64,000 nt of DNA from Prunus persica (lineage: Eukaryota; Streptophyta; Magnoliopsida; Rosales; Rosaceae), in assembly GCF_000346465.2 (NCBI RefSeq), contig NC_034013.1, positions 12,447,373 through 12,511,372 of the forward strand, read 5' to 3'. How positions within the stretch are numbered: position 1 is the first letter of the stretch; every line of letters begins with the position of its first letter. Positions 1 through 10,973 of the stretch are shown here, piece after piece. Under the pieces are notes generated by a model that saw only the letters and a program-made list of their open reading frames with translations, made no database searches and had not been told where the DNA came from. Both the position numbers and the translations under genes were made by a program.

Positions 1-1410
1 TCATGGCCCCAGAGCTTTATGATGAGGAATACAATGAACTTGTCGACATCTATTCTTTTGGCATGTGCATGTTAGAAATGGTGACTTGTGAATACCCTTA
101 TAGCGAATGTAAAAATCCAGCACAAATTTACAGGAAGGTTACCTCTGTAAGTTTCTGATCGCCTGAATTATGAATTTCCTCCAATTTTTTGTTTTACTAA
201 GCAGTTGCCTAATGTTTCTCATAACTTTGTTTCAGGGTATAAAGCCTGCTTCACTCAGTAAAGTGGAAAATCCTCAAGTCAAGCAGTTCATAGAGAAGTG
301 TCTAGTTCCAGCATCTATCAGATTGACTGCGACAGAGCTCTTGAAAGATCCATTCCTTGCAACTGACAATTTGAAGGAGCGTAGTTGTGATCTTTCGCAA
401 CTACCCAATCCTGTGCCCAAGTTGGTGAACTTGCCACAGCCTGAAGCTCGCCCTATGGACCTAGATACTAACGACCAGAAGTTTTCTATTGGATCTTGTA
501 GGAAAAGTGTCAATGAAACTTCTAACTCTTCAGTTCTGGAGTTTTGGAGGTTCACAGAGAATAATGAGTTCAGGTTAAGAGCTGAACAAAATACGGATAC
601 TACCGTCTCTTTAACTCTGCGCATTGCTGATACCTGTGGTAAGTGCATCTGCCATGAAAATGGGTTAATTGTTTCCCCTTATTTTTCATGAAGTGAACCT
701 GAATGTTATTTGTCTATACAGGTCGTGTGAGGAATATCCATTTTAATTTCTATCTTGATTCTGATACTGCAATGTCAATTGCTGGGGAAATGGTTGAGCA
801 ACTTGATCTTTCACACGAAGATGTCTCTGTCATAGCTGAGTTAATTGACAAATTGATTATGAAGCTTGTACCAGGCTGGAAACCTTCATCCGAAAGTTCA
901 TCATGTGGAACTAACAGTTCATGTGGGGATCATCCTGCACATCAAAATATTCTGTCACCATTGGCATATGCAGAAGACCAAGATAACCAAGCAACAATGA
1001 TTTCAGATACCTCAGCCTGCTCAGCCCAGTATGGCGTCCCTACTGCCTCATGTAATGTCAAAGTTTCAGAATCGGCCAAGTACAGTTCTGATGAATGCTG
1101 CACAGGTTCAGATGGGAACGGTTCCAGTCCGGATTGTATGGTTCAGGCCAGGCTGAAGGAGAAGAGCTATGAAGCTGGTTCTGGTGATTCTGTTGTTATG
1201 AATGACGCATGCCCTGACATGTCAAGCATTTGCTCCTTATCTGAGTTGTCTCTAGTGGACAAAGATCGGTATGATGAGCTGAAGGGGGAGCTTGTTGCTA
1301 TTGATGTGCAGTATCATCAATGTCTTCTCGAACTCTTGAGGATGAGGGAAGAAGAAATTCAGAATGCCAAGAAGAGGTGGATAGAAAAAAAGAAAATAGC
1401 TGTTAATTAA
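1..1410 (+). CDS. WNK-family Ser/Thr protein kinase, C-terminal part (5' end outside window)
   Basis: Stitched exons are 1-146, 236-638 and 722-1410, with good GT-AG sites and continuous frame, giving about 411 visible residues and a TAA stop. The first visible residues are the end of the kinase activation segment ([10 protein letters not shown]), followed by subdomain IX ([12 protein letters not shown]) and the YPYSEC/IYRKVTSG region typical of plant WNK (with-no-lysine) kinases. A second conserved block after the kinase ([10 protein letters not shown] through [12 protein letters not shown] and EMVEQLDL) is the OSR1_C/CCT-like domain. The tail is Ser-rich and ends in a basic, coiled-coil-like segment (about the last 60 residues). 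The N-lobe, where the shifted catalytic lysine would be, is missing, so subtype (WNK8/10-like is my guess) and activity cannot be checked. Pieces of its 3' end are duplicated at 2.75 kb and 21.5 kb. Confidence 0.9.
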
Positions 1411-1690
1411 TGTACTATTTTGTCTTCCTGGGGTGGCTTTTTTTCTTTTTCTTGTTGACATTCATTTAATTCTTGTATTTTTTTTTTCCTTAAGAAAACG
1501 CAGGGATCTGTTTTGGTACATAATTTGTTTTACGGTTATTAATGAATATTTTTTTTGTTCCATGAGTTCTTGACTGTTTTATTTCATGTATAAACAATTG
1601 TATTATCATGAGATTATGATTTGATATGAAAATAAATATAACAGTAAAACCAAAAGCTTTTAATTCAAGTTAAGACAGATTTCGTCTCGC

Positions 1691-2028
1691 AGTTTGATTT
1701 TTATGTTGCCATGTTTCTTCAGTTGAACTTCCAATTGATTTTCTATTTTAATTCCCCATTTCTATTTTGATTTACTCACTTGCCCTAAAGATTCCTAGTC
1801 ATCCTAGAGTTTAATTTCCTCCAAGTGATGCTGGGGTTTGTTATTTTCCTTTTTTGAATAGGATTCCTAGAGTTTAATTTCCTCCTAGTGATGCTAGGAT
1901 TTGTTATTTTCGTTTTTAGACTAGGAGTCCTAGTAATTCTAGGGTTAGAAGTAGTATTTATTTCAACTTTAGTGCAATTTTAATCACTAACAATATTTAC
2001 GAGTAAGCTCTAGATTGAAACAGAGAAT
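1691..2028 (+). repeat. Duplicated RPW8-gene upstream block with 63-70 bp tandem repeats
   Basis: From 1790 a unit beginning GATTCCTAG and containing AGTTTAATTTCCTCC and GATGCTAGGATTTGTTATTTT occurs about two and a half times (about 1790-1860, 1861-1923 and a decayed third copy). The same array precedes the RPW8 start at 3229 (2956-3110) and the intact RPW8 gene at 16797 (16504-16660). The block before the repeats (1691-1790) also matches sequence after the WRKY stop codon at 13455. It therefore looks like old WRKY-gene 3' UTR joined to RPW8-gene leader. Confidence 0.8.
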
Positions 2029-2754
2029 ATGTTTTCTGATTTTTTGCTTTTGGCTAGGAAAATCCTCGACAATCAAGATGAATTAGACAAAAGATTGTCT
2101 GATTTAGTGAAAGTGCAAGAGGAAGCCGGGCTGAGAGCACAACAAAAAACAAATATGAGGGAGTTTTCAGGAAGCAATAATACACAAACGATGGGGCATG
2201 ACCGCAGTGAAGGGAATGGTGTGGAAGGGGCTACTCTAGGAACATCGTTTGGGGTGCTCTTTGGTGCTGTTATACAAGTGAAGGACAAGACTAAGATGTT
2301 TAAGTGCATCCTCGAGTATCTCGAATCCACGATAGACTCTCTAAAACCATTTATAGAAGAGATGGTAGAATATAACAAGGTATTGCATCTCTCAAAAGAG
2401 GAACTAGGGAATTTTATAACACTTATGGAGAAGGGTGCACAGCTCATTCACAAGTGCTCAAAGATTCGTAAGTGGGCTAGCTACAAGAAGTATGAATATG
2501 CCAACAAACTTCTTAGATTAGATGAATCTCTTCAAGTAATGTTAAATATATTTAGAGTGCAATTAGTAAGGGATGTGAGAGAGAGCTTAGTTTCCTTAAG
2601 TAATATAGAGGCTATGATCAAGCGAATGGAAGGGAGTGATTTGATACAAAATGATCAAATTTTAAGTATAGGTGGTTCTGCAGTGCCTGAAGTTTACCTC
2701 CATCGGCCTGGATGTATTGAATGTACATGGAACACAAGATGTGCAGTGCCTTAA
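2029..2754 (+). pseudogene. N-truncated RPW8-domain gene copy
   Basis: An open frame of 241 codons matches the HMA-fused paralogue at 18639 from the middle of its first RPW8 domain (LLLARKI..QDELDKRLSDL) through the complete second RPW8 domain (GVLFGAVIQVKDKTKMFK to LRLDESLQVMLNI). It then runs into the start of the linker (IKRMEGSDLIQNDQI) and ends after about 35 further residues. The first 120-odd residues are lost. The leader of the 16.8 kb gene is joined straight to the domain interior, and the ATG arises inside leader sequence (TATATGTTTTCTG here, TATATAGTTTTCTG there). The 3' side is joined to copied WNK 3' UTR. It is open and may be expressed, but I read it as a deletion derivative rather than a designed gene. 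Confidence 0.7.
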
Positions 2755-2925
2755 CATTCATTTGATTCTTGTAAGTTTTTTTCCCTTAAGAAAAGGCAGG
2801 GATCTGTTTTGGTACATAATTTGCTTTTACGGTTATTAATGAGTATTTTTTTGTTCCATGAGTTCTTGACTGTTTTATTTCATGTATAAACAATTGCATT
2901 ATCATGAGATTATGATTTTTTTTAT
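2745..2925 (+). repeat. Second copy of the WNK 3' UTR
   Basis: ACATTCATTTGATTCTTGTA through AGGCAGGGATCTGTTTTGG and CATGAGTTCTTGACTG to the CATTATCATGAGATTATG stretch repeats the sequence after the WNK stop codon (about 1456-1620) with few differences. It is attached directly to the end of the truncated RPW8 copy. It is therefore the product of a tandem duplication of the WNK 3' UTR plus RPW8 leader segment. Confidence 0.85.
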
Positions 2926-2955
2926 TTTTTATTTCCCTTTTAGACTTCAATTAAA

Positions 2956-3262
2956 GATTCCTAGTCATCCTAGAGTTTAATTTCATCGTAGACGCTAGGG
3001 TTTGTTATTTAAGTTTTTAGACTAGGATTCCTAGAGTTTAATTTCCTCCTAGTGATGCTAGGATTTGTTATTTTCATTTTTAGACTAGGATTCCTAGTAA
3101 TTCTGGAGTTTATATCAACTTTAGGGCAATTTTAATTGCTAAGAATGTTTACGAGTAAGCTCTAAATTGAAACAGAGTTTATAATTTTCTTATTTTTTTT
3201 CTTGCGTTGGATTAGAAATTAGGTTGCCATGGGCGGGAGGACGACTGTTTTGAATGAGAAGT
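2956..3262 (+). pseudogene. RPW8-gene leader and first codons only
   Basis: This contains the 63-70 bp leader repeats (2956-3110), the conserved leader (TTTACGAGTAAGCTCTA, TTGCGTTGGATTAGA) and an ATG at 3229. The ATG opens a reading of about 11 codons (MGGRTTVLNEK) that matches the N-terminus of the intact gene at 16797 (MGKRRTVFNEK). Homology then stops abruptly and unrelated sequence follows, so it is a 5' remnant of an RPW8 gene. Confidence 0.7.
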
Positions 3263-3595
3263 GCAACAAAAAAGGAAGAAGAACCCATGAAATTGACAAA
3301 ACAAATCTCTTTTTTTTGGCCAGCAACAACAAATAGTAGCTTACAGCACCGTCAATCCTTCAACCCATATGGATAAGAAGTAGAGGGAGCAACTGAAAGA
3401 GGAAGGTAGAATTCCAGATCGCATGTATCACTTGGATTGAAAATAAGACCGATAAGAAGATAAAAGACGAATTCATGAGTAAACATCCCTTTAATGCTTG
3501 ATGTTATTAAGTTAATTACGGATTAGAACTTGCTACCATGCTCAACAAACTGATTAGGGTGGAGAGGATTTAATTATCTGAGATTGACCAAGGTG

Positions 3596-3626
<31 letters not shown>

Positions 3627-4015
3627 AGATGCATATCAGATGTCTCTCTCTAGTTCAGAGATGATTAGTTTTCCGGTGGACAAGGGAGTGGTTGCAATCC
3701 CATGTCGTTTTTACGTTTTTATGAAGTGGTTGCAATCCCACATCGGCTGCTTAGATAAACCTCATCTGTTTTTCCCTATATAAAAGCTTCATTCTAGAAT
3801 AGCGATGTTATCACAGACTTCCAAGTCCAGCCATTTACTTTGTTTGGGCTTCAAATGTCTCTGTACATTTGGGCTTTTGGCCAGCTGGAGTTTAAATTTT
3901 GAGTTAAAGTTAATTAGTTTTACTTGATCACAACTTTTGTATTATGTAAGGAGACTAAGCTCTCTCTCACATTTTTTGCTAATTGCACTCTTGGATGAAT
4001 TTCTCATAAGTATAC
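3263..4015. other. Intergenic; GA microsatellite and possible solo-LTR-like sequence
   Basis: No coding signal is seen. A (GA)n tract covers about 3596-3621. Around 3690-3960 there are two copies of GGTTGCAATCCCA, one of them continuing as CACATCGGCTGCT, followed by a TATATAAAAG box. This is the look of LTRs in small TRIM-type retroelements, whose LTRs often contain CCCACATCGG. I could not define both ends or a target duplication, so this is tentative. Confidence 0.35.
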
Positions 4016-4715
4016 TAAAAAGTGCAATTAGTAAGAATGCGAGAAAGAGGTTAATTTCCTTAAGTAATATAAAGGTTGTGATCAAGCGAATGTAAGTGAT
4101 TGATTTGATACAAAAGTGATTGATTTGATACAAAATGATCAAATTGTAAGTGTAAGTTGTTGTCCAGTGCCTAAACCTCCATCAGCTACAGTTGCATTGG
4201 ATGTATTAAATGTACATGGAACACAAGATGTGATCCTTGAGACGTTTGGTTCATCGAGGAAAATAGAAGAAGGGGTCAAGCTAGTTGAAGGGAGTGGTGT
4301 GGTACAATTACTAAATGATCAAATTGAAATTAGAGGTTCATTTGATGTTCTAAATATGCGAGGAACAAGGAATGGAAATGAGACATTGGATTCAACAATG
4401 AATATGGAGGCAGTGGGCAAGCAAATCAAAGGAATTGTTTTGGTACAAAATCAAATTGATGTTGTAGTAACTGAACCTGCATCACCTACATTTGGATTGG
4501 ATGCAATGAACATGCAGGGAATCAGGGATGAGAATGAGCCCTTGGTTTCAATAAGGGAGGCGGCAAACAAACAAATTAAAGGGATGAGAATGAGCCCTTG
4601 AAATCCAAGCTGCAAATGTTCAATTAAAGCTCTCAAATTGGATGATTGATTCCAAAGACAACCAGCAAGCAATGAACATGGAGCAGAAAATGATCTTTGA
4701 TAATTTCTCATTCCA
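4016..4715 (+). pseudogene. Unit A: RPW8/WRKY-gene linker fragment
   Basis: It begins in the last RPW8 helix (AGTGCAATTAGTAAG.. with stops) and is open from 4116 to 4601. The open part reads the linker as repeated blocks of about 45 residues, of the form NDQI-x-EP-PxxxLDVxNxQGTRDxNETLDS-KQIKG. It ends near the segment DNQQ..EQKM..NFSFQ that follows the linker in the 10-13 kb gene. No NB or WRKY part is present. The open stretch is probably a relic. Confidence 0.7.
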
Positions 4716-5564
4716 ACAAGAAAGAAAATAAAATCATCCGCCCTCAAATACTTAAGCAATTAAAAGTTTATATGTAAATACATATAATAATTCAATGATT
4801 CTATCCAATCTAAAAATGTATTCATTGTGTTCTTCTCTTTTTCTCTTTTGTACTGACGTGCAATGTTAAAACACTATTTATTGATTTGTCTACCCATGAG
4901 ATCAAATGAAATAATGTCCATTCATTTAAAACTATGGACGACTGTAAGAATAACAAAAACATGTCGGTCAATGTGGTCAATAATTTCATACCTAAAAAAT
5001 GTGGTTCATAATTTGTAGTTCATTTACTATCTCCAAATTTGTATCTAATACTAAATTAAATTCATTTGATTTAATTTTTCGCCTTTTTTTCTTTTTCCCC
5101 TGTGTGTGTGTTAATTTTTTGGTTGATTTCGATGAAAAATAAGGGTTCAATTTGTGATGGATAACCAAGATATGAAGTAATGATGTGATATAATTTGGAT
5201 TATGTTTTTTTTTTAATTTTATATTTTTCTTGAATGTGTAAAATGACATTGCTTGAATGACATTTTACATAATCTACTCACTAACATGTCATTTTACATA
5301 ATCTACTCACTGAGCGGTGGTTTGCTTATCCCTTACCTATTTTGTTTTTTAGATAAATTAGTGGGCAAGACAGCCAAAACCAGAGAAGTTGGATTAGTTT
5401 AGAGTGATCAACTTTTATTTATATCTTGTACACTTGTAAGATTATTATAATATATATATAATAATGGTAATGTATTTTAACCAATTTTTCAGTATTTTAT
5501 TTATTTATTTCAATTCACGTACCCTGATTCTGGAATATCCTTTATTTTCGGATCGGGCGTGACA
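4716..5564. other. AT-rich insert between units A and B
   Basis: No gene is seen. The stretch 4895-5000 (from CCCATGAGATCAAATGAAAT to the ..AAATGTG end) recurs at about 15930-16045 with a few differences, so a dispersed or duplicated segment interrupts the array here. A 31-bp direct repeat ending in CATTTTACATAATCTACTCA occurs around 5257-5310. Confidence 0.55.
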
Positions 5565-7080
5565 ACATGGAACACAAGAGGGGTCAAGCTATTTGAAGGG
5601 AGTGGTGTGGTACAATTGACAAATGATCAAATCGAAATTAAAGGTTCATGTGAAGTGGTTGAACCTCCACCGTCTGCAGTTGCATTTGATGTTCTAAATG
5701 TGCGGGGAACAAGGGATGGGAAGGAGACATTGGATTCAACAACGAATATGGAGGCATTGGGCAAACAAATCAAAAGGAGTGGTTTGGTACAAAATCAAAT
5801 TGAGATTGCAGTAACTGAACCTGTATCACCTAGAGTTGGATTGGATGTAATGAACATGCAAGGAACCAGGATGAGAATGAGACCTTAGTTTCATCAAGAG
5901 AGACGGCAAACAACCAAATTAAGGGGATACGGGTCATCGAAGTCCAAGCTGTGGATGTCTAATTGAAGCTATTAGATTAGATGATTGATTCCAAAGATAA
6001 CGAGCAAGAAATGATGGTTTTAGGAGTTAAGTTTGAAATTGAACTTGAGTCACTATAGGGCCTCTCCTTAGACATTGCGACAAGCTTTGGAAATATGCAG
6101 AGTAGCAAACCTGACGGTGCTCTAAAGCTTGATTATATGCATTGCACTCAATTGTCTCAGTATGTGAGCGAACTAACGTTAGATGATGGGTTCAATTGGA
6201 GAAAATATGGGCAGAAATCAGTGAAAGGTAATGAATATCAGCGTATTTATTGCAGGTGCACAAATCCCAATTGTTGAACGAAGAAGCACCTTGACAAATC
6301 ATTGGATGGACAGATTACGAAAATTGTTTACAATGGAGGTCACAACCATCCTCATCGTCATTGTACAAGAGAGTCAACCTCTCAACCAATTCCAGCTTCT
6401 TCACATTAAATCTTCGATCTATCACTCCCAACAATGTCCAACTCGAAAATTGAGTCAATCACGATGCATGAGAATTATTTAGCCTCAATTAGAGAGGATG
6501 CTTTTGAGCAAAACTCTCTAATCATAGATTTAGGAGGAGCTGCAGATGAAAGTGATCATGAGGCCAAAATATGGTAAACCTCATACAATTCTGATTAGGA
6601 TTGTGTATATGTCATATATAGCGATTTTTGAATATGTAGAGTGGTTATTCTTTTGTAGGAATGTAGAAAATGCAAACAATCAAACCTCATCAGATTTTGA
6701 GGGTAGAATTTTTAGAAAACCTAGACTTCTGGTGCTGACAAGAAGTGATATTGAGAACTTGGATGATGAGTATAAATGGAAGAAATATGGAATGAAAGTA
6801 TTGAAAGGAAATCCAAATTCAAGGTACACAGTCCGGAGTAGTATTAATTGCTTAGATAGTATTACAACCTTATAAAAGCCTTTTTATTTTTTTTATTTTT
6901 TATTTTTTTTTGGTGAAGGGCCTTAATTACAAGCAAACATTTTCTGAACTTGTGTGCTTAACATTTTCAATTGTTTTCCAATTTGTAGTAACCACTACAA
7001 ATGCGCATTTGTAGGATGTCCAATGAGGAAATGGGTCGAGCGAGCATCACATGACTTAAGGGTTGTGATCAAAACAATTG
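5565..7080 (+). pseudogene. Unit B: linker plus two WRKY domains, disrupted
   Basis: Linker repeats (5569-5888) lead into a group-I-like N-terminal WRKY domain (about 6175-6360) with an intact WRKYGQK heptad, a C-X4-C pair and a downstream HNH. A TGA sits directly after the second cysteine, where the sister copy at 9.8 kb has CGA. A spacer (about 6400-6570) and an intron follow. The C-terminal WRKY domain is split by an intron at the conserved PR position. Its first half (about 6660-6823) has a WKKYGMK heptad and its second half (6988-7075) reads YKCAFVGCPMRKWVERASHD. The copy breaks off before the final HxH and joins unit C. There are several stops and frame changes, so it is non-functional as one protein. 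Confidence 0.8.
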
Positions 7081-8820
7081 TGATCAAGTTAGATTAGATG
7101 AATCTCTTCATGTACGGTTAAGTATACTGAGAGTGCAATTAATAAGGGATGTGAGAGAGAGCTTAGTTGGCTTACGTAATACATAGGCTGTGATCAAGTG
7201 AATGGAAGGGAGTGATTTGGTACAAAATGATCAAATTGTAAATGTAGGTTGTTGTGCAGTGCCTGAACCTCTACCGGCTATAGTTGTATTGGATGTATTG
7301 AATGTACAAGGAACACAAGATGTGATCCTGGACACGTTTGGTTCATCAAGGAAATTAGAGGAAGGGTCAAGCTAGTTAAAAGGATTGGTGTGGTACAATT
7401 ACCAAATGATCAAATTGAAATTAAAGGTTCATGTGAAGTGGTTGAACCTCCACCGCCTACAGCTGCATATGATGTTCTAAATGTGCGGGGAACAAGGGAT
7501 GGGAAGGAGACATTGGATTCAACAACGAATATGAAGGCATTAGGCAAACAAATCAAAAAGAGTGGTTAGGTGCAAAATCAAATTGATGTTGTAGTAACTA
7601 AACCAACATCACCTAGAGTTGGATTGGATGTAATGAACATGCAGGGAACCATGGATCAAAATGAGATCTTGGTTTCACCAAGGGAGGTGGTAGACAAACA
7701 AATTAAGGGGATAAGGGTAGCCGAAGTCCAAGCTTCAGATGTGCAATTGAAGCTCTTAGATTAGATGATTGATTCCAAAGATAACGAGTAAGGAATGATG
7801 GTTTCAGGACTTAAGTCTGAAATTGAACTTGAGTAATTACAGGGCTTCTCCTCAGTCATTGCGACAAGCATTGGAAATATGCAGGGTAGCAAACCTGACC
7901 GTGCTCCAAAGCTTGATTGCATTGCATTCAATCGTCTCAGTTTGTTAGCGAACTAACGTTAGATGATGGGTTTAATTGGAGAAAATATGGGCAGAATCAG
8001 TGAAAGATAATGAATATCACCATATTTATTAAAAGTGCACATATCCTAATTGTCAAACAAATAAGCACCTTGATAGATAATTGGATGGTCAAATGTTTGA
8101 AAATTGTTTACAAAGGAGGTCACAACCATCCTCAACCTCATTCTATAAGAGAGTCAACCTTTCAACCAATTCAAGCTTCTTAACATAGAATCTTCGAGCG
8201 ATGGCTCCCAACAATGTCCAACTTGAAAACTGAGTCAGTCACGATGCATGAGGATTCTTTAGCCTCAATTAAAGAGGATGGTTTTGAGCAAAACTATCCA
8301 ATCATAGATTTAGGAGGAGCTGAAGATGAAAGTGATCTTGTGGCCAAAATATGGTAAACCTCATACAATTCTAATTGGGGATTGTGTATATATCATATAT
8401 AGCGATTTTTGAATATGCAAAATGGTTTTTCTTTTATAGGAAGGTAGAAAATGCAAACGATTAGACCTTATCATATTTTGGGGGTAGAATTGTTAGAGAA
8501 CCTAGAGTTCTGGTGCAGACACGAAGTAATACCGAGAACCTGGATGATGAGTATAAATGGAAGAAATATGGAACGGAAGTAATGAAAGGTTATCCAAATC
8601 CAAGGTACACAGTCCTAAGCAGTATTAATTGTTAAATACTATTATAACCTTATAAATGGCTTTTTTTTTTTGGTTAACTTTAATTACAAGCAAATGTTTT
8701 TTAAACTTGCATGCTTAACATTTTCAATTATTTTCCAATTTGTAGTAACTACTACAAATGCGTACTTGTAGGATGTCCAATTAGAGCATCACAGGACTTA
8801 AAGGTTGTGATCCAAACAAT
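7081..8820 (+). pseudogene. Unit C: RPW8 end, linker and two WRKY domains, disrupted
   Basis: It starts immediately after unit B's WRKY domain with the RPW8 end (LDESLHVRLSILRVQL), then linker repeats with stops (open 7570-7764). The N-terminal WRKY domain follows at about 7957-8140. It loses one base inside the heptad region (GGGCAGAATCAG against GGGCAGAAATCAG in unit B) and so shifts frame. The C-terminal WRKY domain is split by an intron (about 8450-8605 and 8747-8800). The overall length of about 1.74 kb marks the repeat period of the array. Confidence 0.75.
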
Positions 8821-10395
8821 ACCGATCAAATTAAAATAGATGAATCCCTTTAAGTACAAGTATACTAAGAGTGCAATTAGTAAGGGATGTGAGAGAGAGC
8901 TTAGTTTCTTTAAGTAATACAAAGGTTGTGATTAAGTGAATGGAAGGGAGTGATTCGATACAACATGATCAAATTGTAAGTATAGGTTGTTGTGCAGTCC
9001 CTAAACCTCCATCGACTACAGTTACATTGGATCTATTGAATGGACAAGGACCACAAGATGTGATCCTGGACACGTTTGGCTCATGAAGGAAAATAGAGGA
9101 AGGGGTTAAGCCAGTTGAAAGGATTGGTGTGGTACAATTACCAAATGATCAAATTGAAATGGAAGGTTCATATGAAGTAGTTGAACCTCTACCACATGTT
9201 GTTGCATTTGATGTTCTAAATGTGCGGGGAATAAGGAATGGGATGGAGACATTGAATTCAACGACGAATATGGAGGCAGTGGGCAAGCAAATCAAAGAGA
9301 GTGGTTAGGAACAAAATCAAATTGATGTTGTAGTAACTGAACCTACATCACCTACAGTTGGATTGGATGTAATGAACATGCAAGGAACCATGGATGAGAA
9401 TGAGACCTTGGTTTCACCGAGGGAGGCAGTAGACAAACAAATTAAGGGGATGAGGGTCGTCGAACTCCAAGCTTCGGATGTCTAATTGAAACTCTTAGAT
9501 TGGATGATTGATTCCAAAGATAACGAGCAAGGAATGATGGTTTTAGAAGTTAAGTCTAAAATTGAACTTGAGTAATTATTGGGCTTCTTCTCAGACATTG
9601 CGACAATCCTTGGAAATATGCAGAGCAGCAAACCTAACAGTGCTCCAAAGTTTGATTATATGCATTTTGCACTCAATTGTCTTAGTATGTCAGCGAACTA
9701 ACGTTAGATGATGGGTTCACTTGGAGAACATATGAGCAAAAATCAGTGAAAGGTAATTAATATCAGCGTATTTATTACAGGTGCACACATCCCAATTGTC
9801 GAATAAAGAAGCACTTTGACAGATCATTGGATGGACAGATGTCTGAAATTGTTAACAAGGGAGGTCACAAGCATCCTCAGCTTCATTCTATAAGAGAGTC
9901 AACCTCTCAACCAATACAAGCTTCTTCACATTGAATCTTCGATCTATCGCTCCCAACAATGTCCAACCCGAAAACTAAGTCAGTCACGATGCATGAGGAT
10001 TCTTTTGCCTCAATTAGAGAGGATGATTTTGAGCAAAACTCTCCAATCATAGATTCAGGAGGAGCTGAAGATGAAAGTTATCTTAAGGCAAAAATATGGT
10101 AAGCCTCATACAATTCTGATTGGGATTGTGTATATGTCTTATATAGCGATTTTTGAATATGTAGAATGGTTATTTGGCCTTCAACGTTCTTCAAACGTGG
10201 TTTCAGGAGTTACATCTGAAACTGAATTTGAGCCACTACACAGCTTCTCCCAAAACAGTTTCGCAAGCTTTGCAGATAAGCATCTTATCATGGAAGAGGA
10301 TGATTCTTCAACCTCAAGTACAGTGGATGATTTGGAACAAAATTCACTACCTAGTGGTTTGAGTCTAACTCATCTGAAACTGATTGATCACTAAT
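8821..10395 (+). pseudogene. Unit D: RPW8 end, linker and N-terminal WRKY domain, disrupted
   Basis: It has the same layout as unit C: RPW8 end, linker repeats with stops, then a WRKY N-domain (about 9701-9880) whose heptad has decayed to WRTYEQK. At about 10170 the copy switches from the intron before the C-terminal WRKY domain to another segment (FGLQRSSNVVSGVTSE.., 10174-10395). That segment is also found at 12630-12862 in the next gene. This switch and the loss of the C-terminal WRKY domain point to unequal recombination. Confidence 0.7.
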
Positions 10396-10953
10396 CAGGT
10401 TGGTAAAGTTTAGATTGATTGAAATGAATACAAGTTTTCTGAATTTTGTATTATTGGTTGTTGTTGGTAGTTTTGTTGTGAACACAATCATGGCACTTGA
10501 GTTAGTTGGAGGGGCTGCTCTATGCAGTTCAAACCCCTCCTTGGAGATCTCAAGTTCACTCTAGACTCGCTAAAACCACGAATCATCCAACAAATAGGAG
10601 AACATAACTTGGCATTAGGTCTCCCAAATGAAGAAATAGACAGCCTTCAACAACAAATGGAGGAGGGTGTAAAACTCGTTGTCAAGTCATCAAAACTTAG
10701 TATGTGGAGCTGCAGCATCTGGTGTAATTGTTGCAATTGCACAAAGCCTAGTTATACAGACCAACTTGTGGAATTTGACAGATCTCTTAGAATACTATTG
10801 GAAATATTGAAGCAGCAAGAAATGAGGGATGTGAATGAGGCACTGTTTTTGGCAAGGAAAATTCATGAAAAACAAGATGAATTGGACAAGAAACTATCTA
10901 ATTTACTAAAAGTGCAGCAAGAAGCCGGGCTGAGAGCGCATGAGGAATGGAAT

Positions 10954-10973
10954 GGGGGGGGGGGGGGGGGGGG
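10954..10973 (+). repeat. Run of 20 consecutive G
   Basis: An uninterrupted guanine homopolymer lies inside the RPW8 region, where the sister gene has ordinary codons (GCAGGGGATGTGGGAGGG). It shifts the frame. It could be slippage, a G4-forming tract or a sequencing/assembly artefact. Confidence 0.95.

Noticed and set aside
5559..5888. 109-codon frame as an independent small gene
   Set aside because: It is linker sequence of unit B in the RPW8/WRKY array, starting inside a junction with unrelated AT-rich DNA.
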